Shown here: one piece after another, positions 1 through 8,551 of the stretch | How positions within the stretch are numbered: position 1 is the first letter of the stretch | How the letters are laid out: each line of letters starts with the position of its first letter | DNA from: Gemmatimonadota bacterium | Lineage (GTDB): Bacteria; Gemmatimonadota; Gemmatimonadetes; Gemmatimonadales; Gemmatimonadaceae | Length of the DNA stretch: 64,000 bases | Assembly: GCA_014192065.1 (NCBI GenBank) | Contig: BJHH01000005.1 | Coordinates: 62,001-126,000, forward strand | Direction of reading: 5' to 3' | Translations under genes and position numbers: made by a program | The notes under the pieces: generated by a model | The model's input: the letters and a program-made list of their open reading frames with translations, nothing else | Told to the model about the DNA's origin: nothing | The model's database searches: none

Positions 1-1906
1 AGGCGCTGTTGTCACCGCTGAGATGCACCCGCACGAACGATGCATTCGCGTCCACGATGAGTGTCACGGTGGCGTCGACACGCTCGCGGCCAGCCGCGAA
101 AGACCAACGCATCTCGATCGCGGCCCGCACCGGACCTTTATGAAGAACTGTCGAGCCGCGAAACCGCGCGACGAGTTTGTCGCCGCGGATGGACGGTGTG
201 TAGAGGTCGCCGATGTCCGTCCGGTTGTCCCAGACGAGGCAGTCGTCGAGCGCTCGCCCGCTCGGTGCGTGCGCAATGCGTACATGGCCGTCGTCGTCTA
301 CGCTCACGGTCACGATGCCGTTGCTGATGCCACCGGCATCAGCACGCGCCGGATTCGGCGGGAGCTCGCGACGTGACCGCGACTGGTGTGGGAAACAGCG
401 CACACCGTACGCCGGCACTTCGGGAATCCAGGCGGCTACATCGCATGCCAGCACGATGTCGTCATCCGGATAGTGACGGGGCGCCTCGGTGCGTTCGTGC
501 GCCATCGCCTTGCCGAGCAGTTGCAGCGCTCCGACCCCGCCGAGCCCTGGCACGGTTGCTTTGACGGTCTCGACCGGCCCGGGCGATGCGTTCGCACCAA
601 CCTTCACGTCCGAAGCAAACGCCGTGAGGCGGAGCAGCGCCACGCCGCCGCGCGGGCGCGCCGCGGGGTTTCGTACCACGGCCATCGGCTTCCATCGGTC
701 ACACGACTCGCGCGCCGCGTCGGCGTTGTGGCCGATCAGGTCGAGCAGTGCGTCACCGCGAAGGCCGACGCCCTGGGTGTCGGCTTCGTCGAGCCGCGCA
801 TCCATCGCGCGGGCGACCTCGTCGGTGGAGCAACCGCATACGGTGTCGTGCGGGTGGCAGAGCAGCAGGGAGCGCCACGCGGCACGCAGTAATGCGCTAC
901 GGTTTACACCACGCGAACGATATGCGAGCGCCAGCCAGGGCTCTGTGTCACGGGTGAGCAGACGCTCGATGCGTGCGTTGCGGCGCTTTTGGTGAGCGCG
1001 TGTCGCGAACGTCCCCTGCAGTGTCCACATAGAGCCGTAGGAGTCGCGCAGCTCGCCCTGAACCGTCGGTAGCGCGCGGGTGGCGGCCCGGGCGATCGCG
1101 TCGCGCGCGAATGCGTGGAGCGAGCTGCCCCTCGTATCGTGCGGGAGCGCCGCATCGTGCAGGGCCGCGAGCGCACTGTCGAGGTTGGTCTGCCGCGCAT
1201 GATGGTCGGCGCCGTTGGGGAGCAATACCACACCGAGCCGCGCGCGCGTGACGAGATCGTCGCGCATCGACGCCCAGCGTTCCCGCGCGGCATTCGCGCC
1301 GGCTGGAAGATTCTCGCCGATATCGTACCCTTTGCGCGACAGGTGATAGAGGTACGCCTCCTCTCCACTCGGTGCAGCCCATCGTACCGCATCGTCCGAT
1401 GGCCAGCGCGAACCGCCGAACCCGCGCGAGAGCACGATGAGCTGGAGCCCGAACCCGGCCGCGAGTGTGGGTAGTGCCGCCGGATGCCCAAACGAATCGG
1501 GGCAGTAGAGCACGGGTGGCGCCGCTGCGCCAAGCTGGGAGAGCATCTGCCGGCCCAGCAGAAGGTTGCGCACCAAGGCTTCGGCGCCCGGGATGAGCTC
1601 GTCGGCGAGCACGTACCACGGACCTGCTTCTAGGGCGCCGCGCGCCAGCAGTTCCCGGAGTGCGAATTCGCGTTCCGGCTTCACCGCGAGATAGTCCTCG
1701 ATCACGCTCAGCTGCGCATCAAGCAGGAAACTGGATCCCGCAGCCGGCGGATCGTCGATCAACTCGTCCACAAGCGCGACCAGCATCTGCCGGAACCGCA
1801 CGGCCGGGAGGTACCACTCGCGGTCCCAATGGGTGTGCGACACGACGTGCACCGTTACCGGTTCGTCGTCTGCCTGCTTCGCGTTTGCCCGCGTATCGTG
1901 GTTCAC
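1..1906 (-). CDS. GH38 alpha-mannosidase-like glycoside hydrolase (3' end outside window)
   Basis: The minus frame from GTG 1906 stays open to the window edge, giving about 635 residues with no stop. Near the N-terminus it reads VVSHTHWDREWY (residues 21-32), the GH38 metal-binding His/Asp motif, then CPDSFGHPAALP (135-146), where Asp137 matches the family's nucleophile and zinc ligand. A later CHPHDTVCGCSTDE block is also typical of GH38, and a beta-rich C-terminal part follows. The family hydrolyses alpha-mannosidic bonds with retention. No signal peptide is visible, so it probably acts in the cytoplasm on imported oligosaccharides. Its start lies 17 bases from the divergent GHMP kinase start. 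Family assignment is firm; linkage specificity (alpha-1,2, -1,3 or -1,6) is unknown. Confidence 0.88.
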   Translation of the reverse strand, partial: MNHDTRANAKQADDEPVTVHVVSHTHWDREWYLPAVRFRQMLVALVDELIDDPPAAGSSFLLDAQLSVIEDYLAVKPEREFALRELLARGALEAGPWYVLADELIPGAEALVRNLLLGRQMLSQLGAAAPPVLYCPDSFGHPAALPTLAAGFGLQLIVLSRGFGGSRWPSDDAVRWAAPSGEEAYLYHLSRKGYDIGENLPAGANAARERWASMRDDLVTRARLGVVLLPNGADHHARQTNLDSALAALHDAALPHDTRGSSLHAFARDAIARAATRALPTVQGELRDSYGSMWTLQGTFATRAHQKRRNARIERLLTRDTEPWLALAYRSRGVNRSALLRAAWRSLLLCHPHDTVCGCSTDEVARAMDARLDEADTQGVGLRGDALLDLIGHNADAARESCDRWKPMAVVRNPAARPRGGVALLRLTAFASDVKVGANASPGPVETVKATVPGLGGVGALQLLGKAMAHERTEAPRHYPDDDIVLACDVAAWIPEVPAYGVRCFPHQSRSRRELPPNPARADAGGISNGIVTVSVDDDGHVRIAHAPSGRALDDCLVWDNRTDIGDLYTPSIRGDKLVARFRGSTVLHKGPVRAAIEMRWSFAAGRERVDATVTLIVDANASFVRVHLSGDNSA

Positions 1907-1923
1907 GGTATCTTCTCGCCCGC

Positions 1924-2904
1924 GTGGAATCTTCAGTCGACCGCCCCCGCCGCACCGTAACGGTCCGCGCGCCAACCAGAATTGATCTGGGTGGCGGATG
2001 GACCGACGTGCCGCCGTATTGCCACGAACTCGGCGGATTCGTCTGCAACCTCGCGATCAACCGCTACGCAGTCGCGACGGTACGAGCAGCCGAAACCTAC
2101 CGCGCCGGAGCGGCGTCGGCATCGCGGCGCGATGCGCGGGCGAACCCGCTGATCGACGCAGTCGTGCGCCGATCGGGAGTTCGGGATGTCGAGGTGACCG
2201 TCGACAGCGACTTTCCGGTTGGAGCCGGGCTCGGAGGGTCGTCGTCGGCCAGCGCAGCGGTTTTATACGCGCTCGCACGGTGGCGCGGCGTCGAGCCAGT
2301 CGCGGCCGACATTGCGGAGGAAGGTCGCCGTATCGAGGTCGAGGAACTTGGTATCGCTGGCGGCAGGCAGGACCACTACGCGGCGACGCACGGTGGTGCG
2401 CTGGCGCTCACGTTCACCGAACGCGTGGCCGTGCGGCGTCTCACACTCTCTAACGAAACGCGGAAGGCGTTCGAGTCGCGCGCCTTGCTCATCCACACCG
2501 GCGAATCGCGTATCTCTGGTAGCACCGTCAGCGCCGTGCTGAACGCCTACCGGGCGGGCGAACCGCTGGTGCTCGACGCGCTCGCGGCGATGAAATCGTT
2601 GGCAGTGTCCATGGCTCAATCATTGGAAGCGGGCAATCTCGATGCGCTCGGCGCGCTCCTCGCGGAGCATTGGATACATCAACGCGCGCTGCACCCGGCG
2701 ATCACCACCCTGCGGATCGACCGCATTGTGAGCCGGGCGCGCGACGCTGGTGCGGCCGGATGGAAGGCGATGGGCGCGTCGGGCGGTGGCTGTGTGCTGG
2801 TGCTGGCCGGCGCAAACAATGTCGCGGATGTTCGGCGCGAGATTGCGCCGCTTGGCGAACTCCTCGACTTCAGGCTTGATACGGCTGGGTTGACCGGGCT
2901 CTGA
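1924..2904 (+). CDS. GHMP-family sugar kinase (heptose-7-phosphate kinase/fucokinase-like)
   Basis: A 326-residue protein from GTG 1924. The open frame continues upstream, but that part is non-homologous in character and overlaps the divergent mannosidase. Motif 1 is VRAPTRIDLGGGWTDVPPY (14-32), motif 2 is the ATP-binding GAGLGGSSSASAA (100-112), and motif 3 is GASGGGCVLVLAG near the C-terminus. The GGGWTDVPPY form resembles HddA-type D-glycero-D-manno-heptose kinases and the kinase domain of L-fucokinase/GDP-fucose pyrophosphorylase, so the substrate is probably a free or phosphorylated sugar. It is transcribed away from the mannosidase and converges on the DapA-like gene with only 12 bases between stops. 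The true substrate cannot be read from sequence. Confidence 0.85.
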   Translation: MESSVDRPRRTVTVRAPTRIDLGGGWTDVPPYCHELGGFVCNLAINRYAVATVRAAETYRAGAASASRRDARANPLIDAVVRRSGVRDVEVTVDSDFPVGAGLGGSSSASAAVLYALARWRGVEPVAADIAEEGRRIEVEELGIAGGRQDHYAATHGGALALTFTERVAVRRLTLSNETRKAFESRALLIHTGESRISGSTVSAVLNAYRAGEPLVLDALAAMKSLAVSMAQSLEAGNLDALGALLAEHWIHQRALHPAITTLRIDRIVSRARDAGAAGWKAMGASGGGCVLVLAGANNVADVRREIAPLGELLDFRLDTAGLTGL

Positions 2905-2916
2905 CCTTCTGGCGCG

Positions 2917-3951
2917 CTACCGCAGCCACTCGTCGAGGTGTTCCGCCACGAAGGCGTCGTCGGCGAGTTGGGGGTGCAGGGCGACGACCCTATCGATCTC
3001 TGCCATCTGGCCCGGTGACAACCCTTCGTTGGGGTCGATGCACCAAGTGCCGGCGAGCAATCCCTGGCGGCGCAGCAGTTCGTGGATACCGGCAATGCAT
3101 CCGGCGAATCCGTGGCGTACGTCGAAGAGCGCGCTGTTTGCGTCGGTGAGCGCGGCCCCTTCGCGCAGAAGCACCTCGGGGACGGATCCGGCCGCTCGTG
3201 CTGCTCTCGCCGCCGCGACCAAGATGACCGCGCTCCGAGTCCACACCGCCCACTGGCCGAGGAGTCCGCCAACCATCCAGCGTGAACCGCCGCGCACGGC
3301 GTACGGCGTCACGAGGTCGTGCAGGATACTGTCGTCGTTGCCGGTGTAGAGGGCGATGTCGTCACGACCTGAATCGGCGACGGCGCGTACCACGTCGAGC
3401 GTCTGATAGCGATTGAACGGCGCGATCTTGACGGCGCACACCTGCTCGATTTCTGAGAACACGCGCCAGAAGTCGTAGCTGAGCACACGACCGCCGACCG
3501 CCGGCTGCAGGTAAAACCCGAAGAGCGGCATCACGGCCGCCACCTCACGGCAGTGGGCGATCAACTCGGCATCGGTCGCGTCTTTGAGTGCGCCAAGTGA
3601 AAGCAGAGTGCAGTCGTAGCCGAGCGACCGCGCGAGTGCCGCCTCGTGCACGGCCTGTGCCGTCGTGCCGATGGCACCGGCGATTTTGAGGAATGGACGG
3701 GGCTCGAGCGCGAGTTTTGTGTCCACGGCTTCCGCCGCCAGCGCGAGCACTGGCTCGTACAGTCCGCGATCGCGAATGGCAAACTGGGTGGTATGTACGC
3801 CCACGGCCACGCCGCCGGCACCCGCGTCCACGTAGTACCGCGTGAGCGCGCGCTGACGCCGCTCGTCGAGGGCACGCGACTCGGTGAGCGCCAGCGGGTG
3901 CGCGGGAATCACGCATCCGGCGCGTAGGAGCTGTTTTTTGGCGGTGTCCAT
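2917..3951 (-). CDS. DapA-family lyase/aldolase (dihydrodipicolinate synthase-like)
   Basis: 344 residues from ATG 3951, which shares one base with the stop of the upstream epimerase-like gene (TGATG), implying translational coupling. The frame runs 23 codons further upstream into that gene; I reject the longer form. The sequence fits a class I TIM-barrel: CAVKIAPF places the likely Schiff-base lysine at Lys175, and GFYLQP gives the partner Tyr147. Members cleave or condense 2-keto acids, for example lysine biosynthesis, N-acetylneuraminate lyase and keto-deoxy sugar acid aldolases. At 344 residues it is longer than biosynthetic DapA (about 290-300), and no lysine genes are nearby, so a catabolic sugar-acid role beside the epimerase is more likely. 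Substrate unknown. Confidence 0.8.
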   Translation of the reverse strand: MDTAKKQLLRAGCVIPAHPLALTESRALDERRQRALTRYYVDAGAGGVAVGVHTTQFAIRDRGLYEPVLALAAEAVDTKLALEPRPFLKIAGAIGTTAQAVHEAALARSLGYDCTLLSLGALKDATDAELIAHCREVAAVMPLFGFYLQPAVGGRVLSYDFWRVFSEIEQVCAVKIAPFNRYQTLDVVRAVADSGRDDIALYTGNDDSILHDLVTPYAVRGGSRWMVGGLLGQWAVWTRSAVILVAAARAARAAGSVPEVLLREGAALTDANSALFDVRHGFAGCIAGIHELLRRQGLLAGTWCIDPNEGLSPGQMAEIDRVVALHPQLADDAFVAEHLDEWLR

Positions 3952-5012
3952 CAGAACTTTCCGTCGCGCACGTCGAACTGTGTCGATTTGGCGAGCCGCA
4001 ACCCGCCGCGTTTCGTCCACGCGGCCGTCCAGTCCAGCATCTGCTCGATCGGTACCTCGGGCTCACCGAGCAGCGATTGCATGAGCGATGCGTCGCTGAG
4101 CAGGGCATCGGGCGCTTCGGTGCCCTCGAAGACCGGCTCGCGTTCAAGTCTCACTCCGAGTTGCGTCGCCAGCCAGCGCACGGAGAGGCGTTCCATGCCG
4201 GTCACGTTCACCGGGCGGGCCGGCGACGCCGCGTGCGGCAGTAGTTCGATCGCGGCGCGATTGGCATCGCCCTGCCAGATGACGTTCACGTAGCCCATGG
4301 CCAGTGCAATTGGTGTGCCGGCCAGCATCTGGCTCGCGAGATCGGCGAGTACGCCGTAGCGCAGGTCAATGGCGTAGTTGAGACGAACCAGGGCAACCCG
4401 GGAGCCTCGCGGCTTGGCCGCGCCCTCGAAGATCTGCTCGCGTCCGAGGCACGATGCGGCGTACACACCGACCGGCGACGTCGGGTCCGTCTCCTTCGCA
4501 CCGGCTGACGTCACTGGTAGGAGCGGGTACACATTCCCAGTCGAGAACACCACAATACGCGACGTCGCATAGCGCTCCGCGCAGATCGCGGGAACCACCA
4601 CGTTCATCAGCCAGGTGCGTTCCGGTGCCTCGGTGGTGCCGAACTTCTGGCCTGCCATGAAGATTATGTTCGGCGCATCTGGCAGTTGTCGCACGGCGTC
4701 CCGATCGAGCAGGTCGCACGAAATCGTTTCGACGCCGGCCGTCTGCAGCGTTCGCTGCGCGCCGGGTGACGAAAAACGCGACACCGCGATCACCCGTCGC
4801 CCGCCCGCGCCGTCGGCCAGTCGCGCGGCGCGCACCGCCATCATCGCGAGGGTTGGGCCCATCTTGCCGCCCGCGCCCAGAATCACAATGTCGCCAGGGC
4901 AGGCGGCAACCGCGCGTACGGTCGCGTCGCGCGGGCGCGAGAGCCGCTCGTCGAGTTCCTCTACGTTGCGAGGGGCGCCGGTCGATTTTGACTTGTCACT
5001 CGGATGGGTCAC
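3951..5012 (-). CDS. NAD-dependent epimerase/dehydratase-like protein (extended SDR)
   Basis: 353 residues from GTG 5012. A Rossmann glycine motif, DIVILGAGGKMGP, lies at 41-53, and the fold of an extended short-chain dehydrogenase follows (FSTGNVYP at 156-163; VNVTGMERLSVRWLA near the C-terminal third). The position of the catalytic YxxxK reads Y184-A-A-S-C188, so the usual lysine is replaced by cysteine. This makes ordinary UDP-sugar epimerase chemistry doubtful and suggests altered catalysis or a specialised subfamily. It is the first gene of a two-gene unit with the DapA-like lyase. It is divergent from the BNR propeller gene, with 119 bases between starts that must hold both promoters. 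Confidence 0.8.
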   Translation of the reverse strand: MTHPSDKSKSTGAPRNVEELDERLSRPRDATVRAVAACPGDIVILGAGGKMGPTLAMMAVRAARLADGAGGRRVIAVSRFSSPGAQRTLQTAGVETISCDLLDRDAVRQLPDAPNIIFMAGQKFGTTEAPERTWLMNVVVPAICAERYATSRIVVFSTGNVYPLLPVTSAGAKETDPTSPVGVYAASCLGREQIFEGAAKPRGSRVALVRLNYAIDLRYGVLADLASQMLAGTPIALAMGYVNVIWQGDANRAAIELLPHAASPARPVNVTGMERLSVRWLATQLGVRLEREPVFEGTEAPDALLSDASLMQSLLGEPEVPIEQMLDWTAAWTKRGGLRLAKSTQFDVRDGKF

Positions 5013-5131
5013 GTTGCGTCTGGTTCGCTGGGCCGGGGTCGCTCGCCTTGTCCCTGCTTCGACGTTAACATCTTGCTGATACCTCGGCTCCCGTACCGCA
5101 CGGGCTGGCCCGACGACCCATCGGAGGATTG

Positions 5132-8100
5132 ATGACCCGCATGCTCCCCGCCGTCCGGAACGCGCTCGCCATATTGGCGCTCGCGGCCACCTCGCTCGTC
5201 GCGCAGACCCTGAATGGATCTGTCGCGACCGAGTTCGAAAAACTCCACTTCCGGTCCATTGGCCCGGCGACGATGTCGGGCCGTATTGCCGACATCGCCG
5301 TCTACGAGGCCAACCCTGCCATCTGGTACGTCGGCACCGCGCACGGCGGCGTCTGGAAGACGACGAGCAACGGCGCGATGTTCACGCCGCTGCTTCAGGA
5401 CAAGGGCCTGATGTCGATCGGTGACATCGCCGTCTCGCAACTCAACCCCGACGTCGTGTACGTCGGCACCGGCGAGTCGAACAATCGCCAGAGCGGATCG
5501 TGGGGCGAGGGTCTGTACAAGTCCACCGATGGCGGCAAGACGTGGAGCCACATCGGCCTCCGCGACTCGAAGCACATCAACCGCATCGTGCTCGATCCGA
5601 ACAACAACGACGTCGTGTTCGTCGCGGCGACGGGCGCGCTGTATGGGCCGGGCGGCGATCGTGGGGTCTACAAGTCCACCGACGGCGGCCGCACCTGGCG
5701 CAACGTGCTCAAGGTCGATGAGAACACCGGAGCCAACGACCTCGTGGTCGCGGCGACCGACCCCAACATCATGTACGCCTCCACCTACCAGCGCCGTCGT
5801 TCCACCTGCTGCATGAATGGCGGTGGACCCGGCTCGGGCATCTGGAAGTCGACCGATGCCGGTGAGCACTGGATGCGCCTCTCAGGTCCCGGCCTCGCGT
5901 CCGGTGCGCTGGGCCGCATCGGGCTCGACACGTACCGGCGTTCGGCGAACATCCTGTTCGTCAGTGTCGAGGGTCCCGCCGGCGCTGGCGGTCGTGGCGG
6001 CCCCGCAGATGTGGGCATCGATCAGCCCGCTGCCGGAACCGGGACATATCGCTCGGACGACGGCGGTACGACCTGGCGCAAGACGAGCGTCAACAATCCG
6101 CGCCCGATGTACTTCAGTCAGGTTCGGATCGATCCGAACAACCCCGATCGCATCTATATGGGCGGCGTCGGCCTGCAGATGACGATCGACGGCGGCAAGA
6201 CGTGGGAAACGGATGCGTCGCTCGTCATTCACGACGACCTGCACGCGCTCTGGATCAACCCGTCGAACTCCGATCATATCATCCAGGGCAACGACGGCGG
6301 CATCGCGCTGTCGTACGACGGCGCGAAGACTTGGAGCTTCATTCCGAACCTGCCCGTCGGGTTGTTCTACCATGTCGGTTTCGACATGGAGACGCCGTAC
6401 AACGTGTGTGGCGGCATGCAGGACAACTACGACTGGTGCGGCCCGAGCCGTTCGCGTCACACGTCAGGCATTTACAACTACGACTGGTTCCAGATTCAGG
6501 GCGGCGACGGCTTCGTCGCGATCCCCGATCTTCGCGATTCACGCATCATCTATACCGAGTCGCAGGACGGCAACATCACGCGCCGCAACAAGGTCACCGG
6601 CGAATCGAAGAGCATCCGACCGTCGCCGGCGAACGTGGTAGGTGCGGTTGCCGGCGAGCCGGCGTTTCGCTTCCATTGGGACACGCCGCTCATGATCTCG
6701 CCCGTGGACAACGGCACGCTCCTCGTGGCCGCGAACAAGGTGTTCAAGTCCACCGACCGCGGCGACTCATGGGTCGCCATCAGCCCTGATCTCACCACGG
6801 GTGCCAATCGCGACACGATCGTCACGATGGGCCTCAAGGGGAGTGACATCACCATCGCGCGCAACGACGGCGTCTCGAACTGGCCCGCCATCGTCGCGCT
6901 CGCCGAATCGCCGAAGCAGGCCGGCATGTACTTCGCCGGCACAGACGACGGCAACGTCCAGATGTCGAAGGACGGCGGCAAGGCCTGGCAGAACATCACG
7001 AGCAGGATCCCCGGCTTCCCGAAGGGTGCGTTTGTCTCGCGCATCGTGCCGTCGCGGTTCGACGCCGCCACGGTCTACGTGACTGTCGAGAACCATCGCG
7101 AGAACGACTACGAGCCGCACATCTGGGTGAGCAACGACGGCGGCAGCAGCTTCAGTTCGCTCAACGCCAACCTGAAGGGCGAAGTCGCCCGCACGCTCAC
7201 CGAAGACATCAAGAACCCTGACCTGCTCTACGTCGGCACCGAGACGGGCATCTTCATCACGCTCGACCGTGGCAAGAGCTGGCGTCGCCTGAAGGCGAAC
7301 TTCCCGACCGTCCGCGTGGACGAGCTCACGATCCACCCGCGTGACAACGCACTTCTCGTGGCGTCACACGGCCGCTCGCTCTGGATCCTCGACGACCTGT
7401 CGCCGATCCAGGAATACGCGGCGGCGAACGCAGCCGACGCTAAGCTCTTCACGCCGAGTCCGGCGCTGCAGTGGAAACAGATGGACAATCGCAACGAAGA
7501 GTTCTGGGGCCACCAGTTTTTCGTCGGTGAGAACCCGCCGCTCGACGCGGTGATCAGCTTCAATCTCAAGAAGAACATCCCCGGCCTCGGACTCCGCATC
7601 ACGGATGCGAGCGGCCGAACGATTCGCGGACTGAGTATTCCGGCGTCACGCAACCAAGCCGGTATTCAGACGGTCTGTTGGGACCAGCGCGTGGAACCGA
7701 TCATGGGTGACACGACCGGTGCCGGCGGCGGTGCCGGTGGCGGTGGTGGTGGCGGTGGTGGTCGCGGGGGCCGTGGTGGCGCAGCGCCAGCGGTTCCGGG
7801 CATCCCGGTTCCGCTCCCGACGGCCGGCTACCTGCCGGCGAACCCGTGCAGCGCAGCGGCGGAGGACGGCAGCGGCGGATTCGGCTTCTTTACCGGACTC
7901 GGCAACGCCGGTCCGCACGTGTTGCCCGGCAACTACAACGTCCAGCTCATTGCGGGTGACGCGGTGCTCGACACCAAGCCGCTCCGTATCGTCGGCGACC
8001 CGGCCGTTCGCATGGCTGACACCGAACGCAAGAAGTACAACGATGTCGCGACAGATTTGCATGAGTTGCAGCGTCGCGCCACGGCGGTTCAGACCACGTT

Positions 8101-8512
8101 GAGCGCGCTCAACCGCCAGATCAGCGATGCCAGTCCGAAGGTGCGCGACGGTTCGGCGATTCCAGCCGACGTGAAGTCGCAGTTCGACGCGTTCAACAAG
8201 GAATGGGAAGGCGTTCGCCGGAAGTTTGGAGTGGGCGCGCCAACGGCGCCGGCAGGTCGTGGCGGTGGCGGCGGTCGTGGCGCGGCACCGGATCCCGACA
8301 ACGTGATCGGGCGAATCGGCGCGGCGAAGTCGAGCGTCGCTGCGTTCTGGGAGAATCCGAGTGCGGCGACCATGCAGCAATACACCGAGGCCAAGGCAAT
8401 GCTGCCCAAGGCGATCGCGGACGCCAACGCGTTCATCACGAAGGCGAATGCGATGAGCAATACCCTGAAGGCGCACAACGTCACCCTCACCGTGCCGGCG
8501 GCGATCAAGTAG
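5132..8512 (+). CDS. Secreted sortilin/VPS10-like BNR beta-propeller protein (glycosyl-hydrolase-like), paralog 1
   Basis: 1126 residues from ATG 5132, with GGAGG at 5123-5127; an in-frame TTG sits one codon earlier. The N-terminus (MTRMLPAVRNALAILALAAT..VAQ) is a Sec signal peptide. About ten Asp-box/BNR repeats of the STDGGKTW type run through residues 55-760, forming one or more propellers like VPS10/sortilin, Ycf48 and sialidase-like proteins. A Gly/Arg-rich linker (about 7723-7790) precedes a beta domain, and a second GGGGGRG tract (about 8256-8290) sits in a C-terminal helical region. Databases often label such proteins glycosyl hydrolase, but I see no defined catalytic residue set. It probably acts in the periplasm or at the cell surface in binding or degrading polymers. 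The next gene is a paralog 39 bases downstream. Confidence 0.85.
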   Translation: MTRMLPAVRNALAILALAATSLVAQTLNGSVATEFEKLHFRSIGPATMSGRIADIAVYEANPAIWYVGTAHGGVWKTTSNGAMFTPLLQDKGLMSIGDIAVSQLNPDVVYVGTGESNNRQSGSWGEGLYKSTDGGKTWSHIGLRDSKHINRIVLDPNNNDVVFVAATGALYGPGGDRGVYKSTDGGRTWRNVLKVDENTGANDLVVAATDPNIMYASTYQRRRSTCCMNGGGPGSGIWKSTDAGEHWMRLSGPGLASGALGRIGLDTYRRSANILFVSVEGPAGAGGRGGPADVGIDQPAAGTGTYRSDDGGTTWRKTSVNNPRPMYFSQVRIDPNNPDRIYMGGVGLQMTIDGGKTWETDASLVIHDDLHALWINPSNSDHIIQGNDGGIALSYDGAKTWSFIPNLPVGLFYHVGFDMETPYNVCGGMQDNYDWCGPSRSRHTSGIYNYDWFQIQGGDGFVAIPDLRDSRIIYTESQDGNITRRNKVTGESKSIRPSPANVVGAVAGEPAFRFHWDTPLMISPVDNGTLLVAANKVFKSTDRGDSWVAISPDLTTGANRDTIVTMGLKGSDITIARNDGVSNWPAIVALAESPKQAGMYFAGTDDGNVQMSKDGGKAWQNITSRIPGFPKGAFVSRIVPSRFDAATVYVTVENHRENDYEPHIWVSNDGGSSFSSLNANLKGEVARTLTEDIKNPDLLYVGTETGIFITLDRGKSWRRLKANFPTVRVDELTIHPRDNALLVASHGRSLWILDDLSPIQEYAAANAADAKLFTPSPALQWKQMDNRNEEFWGHQFFVGENPPLDAVISFNLKKNIPGLGLRITDASGRTIRGLSIPASRNQAGIQTVCWDQRVEPIMGDTTGAGGGAGGGGGGGGGRGGRGGAAPAVPGIPVPLPTAGYLPANPCSAAAEDGSGGFGFFTGLGNAGPHVLPGNYNVQLIAGDAVLDTKPLRIVGDPAVRMADTERKKYNDVATDLHELQRRATAVQTTLSALNRQISDASPKVRDGSAIPADVKSQFDAFNKEWEGVRRKFGVGAPTAPAGRGGGGGRGAAPDPDNVIGRIGAAKSSVAAFWENPSAATMQQYTEAKAMLPKAIADANAFITKANAMSNTLKAHNVTLTVPAAIK

Positions 8513-8551
8513 TGCCGGCGGTACGCTCGCACCCATCACAGGACTGAATCG

